This document shows, in pieces, positions 57,368 to 64,000 of a DNA stretch of 64,000 bases. A model generated the notes under the pieces. That model had not been told where the DNA came from. It was given only the letters and a program-made list of their open reading frames with translations, and did not search any database. A program made the position numbers and the translations under genes. Position 1 is the stretch's first letter. Every line of letters starts with the position of its first letter. The stretch comes from a virus. The stretch is taken from positions 1-64,000 of IMG/VR virus record IMGVR_UViG_3300028920_000027; one strand, 5' to 3'.

Positions 57368-59434
57368 CTACTTCTTCCTCGCGCGGGCACGCTCTAGATA
57401 CTCCAGAATCAAGCTGGAGACTTCCTGACTCACGTCCAGCGACCCGATGTTGTCCTCCAGGGACGCCGATGTGTCCAAATCCTGCTGCTGTCGCAGCGAC
57501 CGCGCAAACTCCTCGATGACCTCCTGACGCTGCTCCTGCCGATCTTTCTTCTCCAGGTCGAACACCTCACTGGCAGGGGGTACCCGCAGGGGGACCTCTT
57601 GGGCGCTGATCCCGCTGAAGTTCGTCTGGAGGATCGCAACCTTAGGGACCCGAGTCAGATTCTCCTTAACCAGAGCGCCACGACTGAGAGCGCCCAGGTT
57701 GACGAAGGTCTTCCCGCCAACCTTCACGATCCCCTGGTCGATGTGCCAATGCCCAAAGCAGTTGTGTACCAGCAAACCCCCAGCAACGTACTGCTCTGAA
57801 CTGGTTCGGAAGTTGTGGACGGGCCCCTTGTAGGCGACGTCGCATATTTCAGTGATCCTTGCATAATACAAGCCCTCATGGAAGAAGCCGGACACACGGG
57901 TTTTCTGACGCTCTGGGGGCCTAATCCCCATGCGAGAGGCTAACTCGCAACCAGAGTCCCCATAGAAGGCCACAATGTGGCAGGGGTGGTTCTGGTGCTG
58001 TTTAGGAGGACACACTTGGAAGCAGGGGCGCCAGCCCACAGACAGAGCCAGGAAGAACAATTGGAAAGCCAGTTTCCGAGAAGCTGTAGCCCCCGCAACC
58101 TCTACCTTGGTCGACCTGGCATGCCCATCCCCCAACAGCCAGCCAAGCAGAAGCTCCTTACGATCAATAGTCGGACGTTCCCATACCCAAGCAGAGACCT
58201 CTTTTTGGTCTGAATAGCGGCCGCCGTGCTCTTTGAAAAAGGCGGTGATGTTGAGACCGTAGGCGCACAGTTGGATGCAGTTGGGGTTATCTGGGTGCGC
58301 GTGCTCATGAACGGTCAAACCGAAGTGACGCTTCACAAGAGTCTTGACGTCGAGGTGTAAGGCATGTTCGAGAATATGAAAACTCCAGCCAACACCGGCT
58401 ACAGGGGCGCCCTTGCGATTGTTGATCAAGTGCCCCTCAGCAAGATAATAACCTAGTAGTCGAGACAGTCCTGCATACGAACGAGCCTCCGTGGGAACTG
58501 AAGGAACGGGCACCCCCAAGTAGTCACCCTTAACAAGGCTTCCTGCGGCGCACCAAGTGGGCTCCACGAAAGGCTTGTCAGTGCAACTACTACAGGGCGC
58601 TGATGAGGCCGTCTTATCTGGGTAACAACGGCGATTAACCTTGGCGGCCCAGAAGGGGTGTTCTGACGTAACACCTTCAACGAGCGGAGGTAGCCCCTCG
58701 ACCTCGAAATGGATCAGAGGCTCATTCACTTGCCTTGGGGGGTGGACAGCCTCCACCACGGTCGACTTTGAGCCCGCCATGTGCTGGCCGACCTGCACGT
58801 CCTCAATGGGGATAGGTCGGTATAAGGCGTCCAGTACAGGTGTCTGTGGGGGAAAGCACCAGGCATCAGGGCCCCCTTCATAGACGAGATCCCTGTATCG
58901 GAAAACTGGCTCCCCAAAAAACTCCTCAACGCGGGTAGGCGGATTCTCAGCAGCAAGCTGGTGGACGATGGCTACCAAGTGCTCCCCGTCCTTCTTGTGT
59001 GCCTGCCGCAGCTCGTCGAGGGTACGGTTGGGGGCGTAGGGAAACCCCACCACGCGTACGCATTCGGGCCCCTCCCCAAACGTCACGTCCCGCAACTTCT
59101 TGAACACCCCCGCCTCGTAGAGGACGCCGATGGGTTGCCTATCCACAGTGTCGAGGTTGTTATGGGCCATGTCGTGGTTGCCCTCGACATGGTACACCGG
59201 ACAAGGATAACCAGCGTGTAGAGACGCCGTACGCGCTACCAAGGCGTGTGAATTGCGAGTGGCCGCCTTGACGTGGAAGTAGTCACCCCCATCGAGCACC
59301 GCCTCGACCGCTTGCTCTTCCGCGATGTGACCCACCTGAGTCAGCAGGTCCCACACCTCTGCCTGGTAGTCGCCCTTCCAACTCAAGGGGGAGCGATCTG
59401 ATACATGGCAATCGGTGCGGAACAGCAGCTTCAT
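57368..59434 (-). CDS. sbcD: Mre11/SbcD-like nuclease precursor containing an intein
   Basis: A 688-residue precursor starting at ATG 59434 (TGATG overlap). Removing residues 193-558 leaves 322. Metallophosphoesterase motifs are complete: T-D-C-H (residues 7-10), G-G-D-Y-F-H (49-54), V-E-G-N-H-D (83-88), I-V-H-Q-L (156-160), and C-F-G-H-W-H rebuilt at the splice site. The C-terminal region is a coiled coil that would contact Rad50. It processes DNA ends and hairpins with the split Rad50 encoded on either side. Confidence 0.93.
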   Translation of the reverse strand: MKLLFRTDCHVSDRSPLSWKGDYQAEVWDLLTQVGHIAEEQAVEAVLDGGDYFHVKAATRNSHALVARTASLHAGYPCPVYHVEGNHDMAHNNLDTVDRQPIGVLYEAGVFKKLRDVTFGEGPECVRVVGFPYAPNRTLDELRQAHKKDGEHLVAIVHQLAAENPPTRVEEFFGEPVFRYRDLVYEGGPDAWCFPPQTPVLDALYRPIPIEDVQVGQHMAGSKSTVVEAVHPPRQVNEPLIHFEVEGLPPLVEGVTSEHPFWAAKVNRRCYPDKTASSAPCSSCTDKPFVEPTWCAAGSLVKGDYLGVPVPSVPTEARSYAGLSRLLGYYLAEGHLINNRKGAPVAGVGWSFHILEHALHLDVKTLVKRHFGLTVHEHAHPDNPNCIQLCAYGLNITAFFKEHGGRYSDQKEVSAWVWERPTIDRKELLLGWLLGDGHARSTKVEVAGATASRKLAFQLFFLALSVGWRPCFQVCPPKQHQNHPCHIVAFYGDSGCELASRMGIRPPERQKTRVSGFFHEGLYYARITEICDVAYKGPVHNFRTSSEQYVAGGLLVHNCFGHWHIDQGIVKVGGKTFVNLGALSRGALVKENLTRVPKVAILQTNFSGISAQEVPLRVPPASEVFDLEKKDRQEQRQEVIEEFARSLRQQQDLDTSASLEDNIGSLDVSQEVSSLILEYLERARARKK
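57761..58858 (-). mobile_element. Intein with LAGLIDADG endonuclease in sbcD
   Basis: A 366-residue in-frame insertion from Cys193 (CFPPQTPVLDALYRPIPIED) to Asn558 (GGLLVHN), followed by Cys+1. Two LAGLIDADG motifs are seen (LLGYYLAEGHL near 327-336 and LLGWLLGDGHA near 429-439); the first has Glu instead of Asp. It also holds a cysteine set C270, C281-x2-C284, C295 that looks metal-binding. It splits the active-site motif just before Phe-Gly-His-Trp-His. It differs from the terL and dnaX inteins. Confidence 0.93.
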
Positions 59435-60783
59435 CAGTGAATACGATGTCCCGGTTCGAGCCGTTGCTCACAAGTTGGGCACGCGCCAAGTGCCTCGAAC
59501 TCGCTGATCAACTGGGTGACTTCATTCTCACACCGAACACAGCGAGCTTCTGCTTCTTCGACTTCAGCCGCCAGCTTGTCGTACCGAGTCGCAGTCTGGC
59601 AAAGCCAGACGAACTGCTGGTAACTTGCCTTCAAGGTTTTAGGGTCCAGCAGCTTGGGCTTGACCGCCTCGGTGAGCGTCAAAAACTTGACCTTGAGCCG
59701 CTTCAGGTAGTTGAGCCACTTGACCAAACGCTTCAGCTCTTCCCTCGCCTGATGGATGGGCTCGAGTTTCGGCAGCTCGACCAGGCAGGTTTGCTCCAGC
59801 GTCACAATCTGCGGCTCCAGAGGCGTCAGCCGATCGCTCCAACCGGTCAGCAAGGTAAACTCTTCCCGCTGCTCGGCAGGGGGTTTCATGAGAGCCGGCT
59901 TCGTAGCAGTCTCCAGGGCGTCCACATGGGCCACCAAAGCTTCGTAGTCATGCTCGAAGCGCCTCAGGTCCAGGATTCTGTGAAAGCTCTCCTGAAGGCT
60001 CTGAGGGACCGGTAACTCGGGCTTAACCGCCGTGCGCAAAGCTCGAATGGCCACCGCGTACTCTTCCAGCTTCGACAGAAACCCCAAGAGCCGATCTAGC
60101 TCGTCCCCCACAGCCTCGACCCGCTTTCGGTCGGCCTCAACTTCCCGGACCCGAGTGGTGGCCTCATCGAGGCCGTCGTAGGTCTTCAACTCGTCTTCCA
60201 GCTTGATGAGGTCCCCCACCCGAACCTTGCGTTCGGACACCGCCGCACGCCGGTCTTTCTCAACCAAGCGTAGGGCCTCGTTCAGGTCATCGAGCTTGGC
60301 CACGTCCCCAAGGACGTCCGCCGCTACTGAGCCCGACTCCCCGAGCAAGAAGATCGGCTTGAACTGGTCCCCCACCTGGACAACAACCTTGTCGTCCCCA
60401 ACTTTGAGTGGCTCGAACCCTTCCAAGAAGTGGAGGTTGCCACGTTCGACCTTAGTGTAGACCTGCTTCTTTCCCGCAGTATTCCACACGGTGTACTGAT
60501 TGACAGCATCACCCTTCTCCCACTTAAAGGTCATCTTGCCAACGATCTCGATACGCACCGTGCAATGACACTTGCACTTCTTGGCGTTGCGCCGAATACG
60601 GGCGCACGTTGCAGGGCTATGGCGCACAAAGTCTGACCCCTTGGCTCCGGTAAGAGCATACTTGACGGCTCGGATCAGGGCGCTCTTCCCAATGTTCGAC
60701 CTCCCGACCAAGGCGGTGAACCCGTCAACCTCGACCTCGACGTGCTCCAGGCTCTGAAAGTTGTCGACTGTGATCTTCAGCAT
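59434..60783 (-). CDS. Rad50/SbcC-like ATPase, N-terminal half
   Basis: A 449-residue protein starting at ATG 60783 (TGATG overlap with recA). Residues 1-40 start the ABC ATPase with F-Q-S-L-E-H-V-E-V-E and Walker A GRSNIGKS (27-34). A Q-loop-like V-V-Q-V-G-D-Q-F follows, then long helical coiled coil from 160 to 415. The C-terminus carries C415-x2-C418 and the hook-like C-P-T-C (435-438), then ends. Walker B and signature are missing; they are on the separate protein at 54291-54965. There is an extra Cys-rich piece near residues 55-68. Confidence 0.87.
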   Translation of the reverse strand: MLKITVDNFQSLEHVEVEVDGFTALVGRSNIGKSALIRAVKYALTGAKGSDFVRHSPATCARIRRNAKKCKCHCTVRIEIVGKMTFKWEKGDAVNQYTVWNTAGKKQVYTKVERGNLHFLEGFEPLKVGDDKVVVQVGDQFKPIFLLGESGSVAADVLGDVAKLDDLNEALRLVEKDRRAAVSERKVRVGDLIKLEDELKTYDGLDEATTRVREVEADRKRVEAVGDELDRLLGFLSKLEEYAVAIRALRTAVKPELPVPQSLQESFHRILDLRRFEHDYEALVAHVDALETATKPALMKPPAEQREEFTLLTGWSDRLTPLEPQIVTLEQTCLVELPKLEPIHQAREELKRLVKWLNYLKRLKVKFLTLTEAVKPKLLDPKTLKASYQQFVWLCQTATRYDKLAAEVEEAEARCVRCENEVTQLISEFEALGACPTCEQRLEPGHRIH

Positions 60784-62177
60784 CAGTCAGCCAGAGCTTC
60801 CTCCGCCTCCGCAACATCATCAGGCTCGTCCACGTCCCCCATGCCTTCCCCACTATCTTCCTCTTCGATATCTGAAGCCTCGAAGGCGTCTTCGTCGAAG
60901 TCCGAGGGGACGTCGTCGAGAACTGTATCTCCGGCGTCTCCCATGATGACGTTGAGGCCGTCGAGGCCCTCTTCAATCAAATCTTCCTGAGAGGGGTCCT
61001 CACCCAGGGCCGCCAAATCTTCCGAGCGAATGGCCTCCCCCACCAATCCCTTGACCTCTGTGAAAATGGATGGGTGCTCGCGGAAGAAGGTTCGCATTCC
61101 CTCTCTACCCTTGATCTTGTGCGGACCGTAGGTGTACACCGCACCATTGCGCTTGACGATACCGTGAGCACTTGCAGTATCGATGATACTGAACAGCTCG
61201 TCGATGCCCTGTCCATAGCGGATGAAGATCTCAGTCTCGTGACCTTGCTTACCATCAAGCTTGTTCTTGATGACACGGACGTTGGTCTTGTTGCCGTAGG
61301 GGAAGGACCGGGACTTGCGCGTGGCAGGGTCCTTGCGCTTGACATACTCATGTCCCTTGCTGGTCGTACGCAATCGAACGGCACAGTAGAACTTGAGGGC
61401 CTTACCGCCTGATGTGTTTTTGTTGGCGCCCTTGGCCTGCTGACCGTCGATGGCCGAGCGCTCCTGGTTGACCCAGATAAGGGAGGTACCCCTCCCAGGC
61501 GCGTCGTGGAGCCACTTCTGAATCAGGGGCAGGAAGCGACTCATCTGGCGAGCCTGAGCACCGATGGTCTCTGCCTGGTCGACCTTCTTGCCCAAGCTCG
61601 ATGCAGGGATCATGGCAGACACACTGTCCACCACGATCAGGTCGGCCCCCGCCATGATCGAGATGTAGATGTCCTTGACCCCATCCTCCAACGTGTTGGG
61701 TTGGTAGATGAGGAGATTACTCTGATCGAAGTTGACCCCTAGATTCTGGGCATACCCATGTTGGAGGGCATGCTCAAAGTCGAGAAACACCGCCACGCCG
61801 CCTTCCTGTTGGGCACTAGCGACGGCCTCCAACGACATGGTGGTCTTCCCGCTCGACTCTGGACCGTACAGCTCGACCATGTAGCGGCGGGGGTACCCCG
61901 GACAGACGAGAGTCTTCCCATCAGTTGCCAGAGTGCCACCGATCAAGGTATCCACCAAGAGACTACCTGACGGTACCACATCGAGCCCACTCAAGTTCTT
62001 TGAGACAGGATCAGCGCCCATGTTCTTCTTGATGTTGGCGCGGATAAGGCCAGCTACGTCCTTCTTGGACCCTGCCTTCTTCGTGACTGCCGCCTTCTTG
62101 ACGGGAGCCTTCTTCGCCGCCTTCTTGACGGGAGCCTTCTTCGCCGGGGTAGTGATGGTTTTCTTCGTAGCAGCCAT
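60783..62177 (-). CDS. recA: RecA recombinase with Lys-rich N-tail and acidic C-tail
   Basis: A 464-residue protein starting at ATG 62177 with GGAGA upstream. Residues 1-40 are an H1-like basic tail (PAKKAPVKKAAKKAPVKKAA). The recombinase core has Walker A GPESSGKTT (105-113), the F-E-H-A-L motif (134-138), Walker B L-I-V-V-D-S (180-185) and an L2-type N-K-N-T-S-G-G-K-A-L-K-F. The last 110 residues are highly acidic. RecA would coat ssDNA for strand exchange and replication restart. The added tails distinguish it from standard bacterial RecA and could tune DNA binding. Confidence 0.96.
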   Translation of the reverse strand: MAATKKTITTPAKKAPVKKAAKKAPVKKAAVTKKAGSKKDVAGLIRANIKKNMGADPVSKNLSGLDVVPSGSLLVDTLIGGTLATDGKTLVCPGYPRRYMVELYGPESSGKTTMSLEAVASAQQEGGVAVFLDFEHALQHGYAQNLGVNFDQSNLLIYQPNTLEDGVKDIYISIMAGADLIVVDSVSAMIPASSLGKKVDQAETIGAQARQMSRFLPLIQKWLHDAPGRGTSLIWVNQERSAIDGQQAKGANKNTSGGKALKFYCAVRLRTTSKGHEYVKRKDPATRKSRSFPYGNKTNVRVIKNKLDGKQGHETEIFIRYGQGIDELFSIIDTASAHGIVKRNGAVYTYGPHKIKGREGMRTFFREHPSIFTEVKGLVGEAIRSEDLAALGEDPSQEDLIEEGLDGLNVIMGDAGDTVLDDVPSDFDEDAFEASDIEEEDSGEGMGDVDEPDDVAEAEEALAD

Positions 62178-62179
62178 GT

Positions 62180-62842
62180 TCAGGTCTCCACATCCACATC
62201 CTCCGGAGCCAACTGACTGAACCGGAAGTATCGACTGTTCTCTTTGAAAGCGAGCCCCGCCCTCGTAGTCTTGCCCGCGTTGCGCCCGCGTGTGTAGGTG
62301 TGAATGCGCGCGTAAGAGTTGCGCTCCGAAGGGGTCAGCTCATCCTCACTAATCTTGCCGTTCACGAAATTCCAGAAGCGCGCGGCCTGGCGAGCAACGA
62401 TGAAGGCGTCAGCCTCGTTGTGATTCCAGCGCTGGATACCAGTATCCCCCCTGGCAGCGTCCACCATGTCAGCTTTCTCCATTCGACCACGCCGAACCTT
62501 GGGATCCATCCGCGCCAACGACTTGAGGCTCGTTGGGTCGAAGTAGACAACATCCTTACGGGACAAGTATGCTGCTTCGTTGACCTGGACAAACAGGCCA
62601 TACATCCCTTCGGAAAACTCTTCTCCATACAATGGGGACTCGACCCCCATGGCCTCGACAGGATACCGTTCCAGCAACTCACACGTCCTCTCACGCAAGT
62701 AGATGTAGCGCTTCACAAACACCCACTTGGAGGGGGTCGAGAAAACGCCCTTGGCCCGGACCCTAGCCTCACCGCCGACTGAGTTGTCATGGACACACCA
62801 GCCGAACCCCGTAAGACTAGGGTCGAGGCCGAGCGTGATCAC
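62180..62842 (-). CDS. RuvC-like Holliday junction resolvase
   Basis: A 220-residue protein with a GTG start at 62842 (GTGA overlap). RNase H-fold motifs of RuvC are visible: G-L-D-P-S-L-T-G-F-G-W (Asp7), A-M-G-V-E-S (Glu68) and N-E-A-D-A-F-I-V-A (Glu143/Asp145). The C-terminal 50 residues are extra. It would cut recombination junctions and branched replication products before packaging. It is the second gene in the recombination operon, just ahead of recA. Confidence 0.85.
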   Translation of the reverse strand: MITLGLDPSLTGFGWCVHDNSVGGEARVRAKGVFSTPSKWVFVKRYIYLRERTCELLERYPVEAMGVESPLYGEEFSEGMYGLFVQVNEAAYLSRKDVVYFDPTSLKSLARMDPKVRRGRMEKADMVDAARGDTGIQRWNHNEADAFIVARQAARFWNFVNGKISEDELTPSERNSYARIHTYTRGRNAGKTTRAGLAFKENSRYFRFSQLAPEDVDVET

Positions 62843-63720
62843 ACGTTGTCGATGACGTCGTTGTAATCGCCCGTATCGTCGTCCATGTCGCTGCCGCCAG
62901 CACCATCGTCGATCCCCAGCTTGATCTTGAGATCAGCCGTGGAAAGCGAACGGAACGGATCCAGCTTCTCGTAAAGCTTGACAGCCCTCTCCAAAACCAT
63001 GGCCCTGAACTTGTCATTCCGGCGCCACGTGGCGGGGCCGTTGGCGTTGACATCGAAGTTCTGGAACCCCGAGTTGGTGCAGTCGAGCTTCACGTCCTGA
63101 TGCGCGATGTCGGTACTGTTCTTCTTCAAACTCGCGTTGAGCTTGTGAACCGCCTCGTAGCTCTTTGACGACAGACGCCATGGCTTGAGTCGCCAGTGCT
63201 TAGCCAATCGATCTTTGTCGATAGTCAGCTCCCCGTCCTCTTCCACCGTCGGGTAGATGAGCAACAAGGTGCCGAAGTAATTGCGTATGTCGCCGAGCTG
63301 CTTCCACACAGCATCGGCATCCTCGCCATCTTTGCCCATTCTGGTATACACATAGCCAATACCTTCTTTGTAGTGGGCTTCCCACTTTTTGAACTTGGCG
63401 ACGTTGATGTCGAGCTTCTCCGCTTCCGTTAAAGCGTCAACATCCTTGCCCAGCTTCTCAGCAACCTTGGCCAAGGCTCGGTTTCCGACTTCGACCATCT
63501 GCTCTCGAGTAGCCGTCTGCCCTTCCTTGGCCAACTTCCTCTTGAGGGCCAAGGCCGCCGCGATGGCGATGGGGTGGAAGTAGACAAAAGCCACGAGATG
63601 ACTGCGGCCCTTCTCAGACTTGAACCAGTCCTGCCGGTTGCCGGTTGCGTGCTTCTTGTCCTCGGGTTCTACGCCAATGTCTTCCTCATAAGCGTCGAGG
63701 TCATCAAACGGATCACTCAT
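62839..63720 (-). CDS. Possible single-stranded DNA-binding protein
   Basis: A 293-residue protein starting at ATG 63720 with GGAGA upstream. It has an acidic N-terminus (DPFDDLDAYEEDIGVEPED), a central folded region with many aromatics (DWFKSEKGRSHLVAFVYFHP, WRLKPWRLSSKSYEAVHKLN) and an acidic C-terminal tail (SDMDDDTGDYNDVIDNV) like those through which SSB proteins recruit partners. Place next to RuvC and RecA fits an SSB. No family motif proves it; a recombination mediator is the main alternative. Confidence 0.5.
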   Translation of the reverse strand: MSDPFDDLDAYEEDIGVEPEDKKHATGNRQDWFKSEKGRSHLVAFVYFHPIAIAAALALKRKLAKEGQTATREQMVEVGNRALAKVAEKLGKDVDALTEAEKLDINVAKFKKWEAHYKEGIGYVYTRMGKDGEDADAVWKQLGDIRNYFGTLLLIYPTVEEDGELTIDKDRLAKHWRLKPWRLSSKSYEAVHKLNASLKKNSTDIAHQDVKLDCTNSGFQNFDVNANGPATWRRNDKFRAMVLERAVKLYEKLDPFRSLSTADLKIKLGIDDGAGGSDMDDDTGDYNDVIDNV

Positions 63721-63821
63721 GATTCAATCTCCTAACGGTCGCCTAGTGCCCACGGTGCGTTTTCTCTGGCTTGCTTGCGGGTGGACCCAGAACGAACAAC
63801 TGACTCTACACCACGGAATGG

Positions 63822-64000
63822 TCAGAGGTCCTCAAAAAGATCGGAATAGTCCTCTCCTTCTCCATCAAGGAATGCATCCACATCGTCATCCTCGGTGTCG
63901 CCCGTATTGTGGCCCTCACCCCCGCCCTCCCCATCATCCTGGGCTTCCTCTTCCTCGACAGGGCCTTCGCCTTCGCCCTCACCCCCGCCCTCCCCATCAT
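63822..64000 (-). CDS. Partial acidic protein, C-terminal end
   Basis: The gene enters the window at 64000 and stops at TGA 63822-63824. The accepted frame reads an extremely acidic tail with two D/E-G-E-G-G-G-E-G units from a 26-base DNA repeat, ending DAFLDGEGEDYSDLFEDL. An overlapping frame (63806-64000) gives a basic, Met/Arg-rich product and is rejected. Such tails occur on ssDNA-binding or regulatory proteins. The rest of the protein is outside the window. The 101-base gap after it holds no gene. Confidence 0.6.
   Translation of the reverse strand, partial: DGEGGGEGEGEGPVEEEEAQDDGEGGGEGHNTGDTEDDDVDAFLDGEGEDYSDLFEDL

Noticed and set aside
63806-64000. Basic Met/Arg-rich frame at the right edge
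   Set aside because: The shifted frame ending at 63822 gives an acidic repeat tail typical of phage proteins; the basic one is its shadow.

Overview
The window looks like part of a large, G+C-rich genome of a tailed double-stranded DNA phage (Caudoviricetes). It holds a complete head-packaging set (probable small terminase, large terminase, portal, prohead protease, scaffold-like protein, decoration-like protein, major capsid protein), a run of tail, fibre and spike-like genes, and a virus-type replication and recombination module. Almost every gene is on the minus strand and tightly packed, with many ATGA or TGATG stop/start overlaps, so transcription runs from position 64000 towards 1. I see no rRNA, no tRNA, no CRISPR array and no integrase. 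The host cannot be named from the sequence.

In the order of transcription, 64000-46500 is DNA metabolism and control: an acidic protein (partial), a possible ssDNA-binding protein, a RuvC-like resolvase, RecA, the N-terminal half of a Rad50/SbcC ATPase, an Mre11/SbcD nuclease carrying an intein, a Cas4/RecB-like Fe-S nuclease, a small coiled-coil protein, a sliding clamp, the separate C-terminal half of Rad50/SbcC, two unknown proteins, a short TOPRIM primase, a degenerate metallopeptidase-like protein, a DnaX clamp-loader subunit carrying an intein, a protein that joins a NusG-like NGN-KOW module to a 5'-3' flap exonuclease, and a sigma-factor-like protein with two helix-turn-helix segments and a cysteine knuckle. 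The last two lie where DNA metabolism genes give way to structural genes and may control that switch.

After a junction (46550-45875) with a scrambled HNH endonuclease remnant and two very small candidate genes, 45874-24881 is the head and packaging module. It has several unknown proteins, one of them with three tandem four-cysteine modules, then small terminase candidate, large terminase with an intein, tandem paralogous 171-residue proteins, portal, a large acidic protein, protease with a zinc-finger-like insert, repeat-bearing scaffold-like protein, decoration-like protein and major capsid protein, followed by a terminator.

At 24720-21441 an accessory cassette interrupts the structural genes: a LAGLIDADG endonuclease fused to a DNA methyltransferase, a uracil-DNA glycosylase, and the only sizeable plus-strand gene, which has a palindromic promoter region. 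From 21381 to 1 lie further virion and tail genes: a SWIM-domain protein, an FmdB-like protein, a right-handed beta-helix tailspike-like protein, a patatin-like phospholipase, small fibre-like paralogs, and Gly-rich repeat proteins, one of them with an inserted LamG-like lectin domain.

The most unusual items are the NusG-flap nuclease fusion, the endonuclease-methyltransferase fusion, the split Rad50, and the two homologous inteins placed at the same Walker A lysine/threonine junction in two unrelated ATPases.
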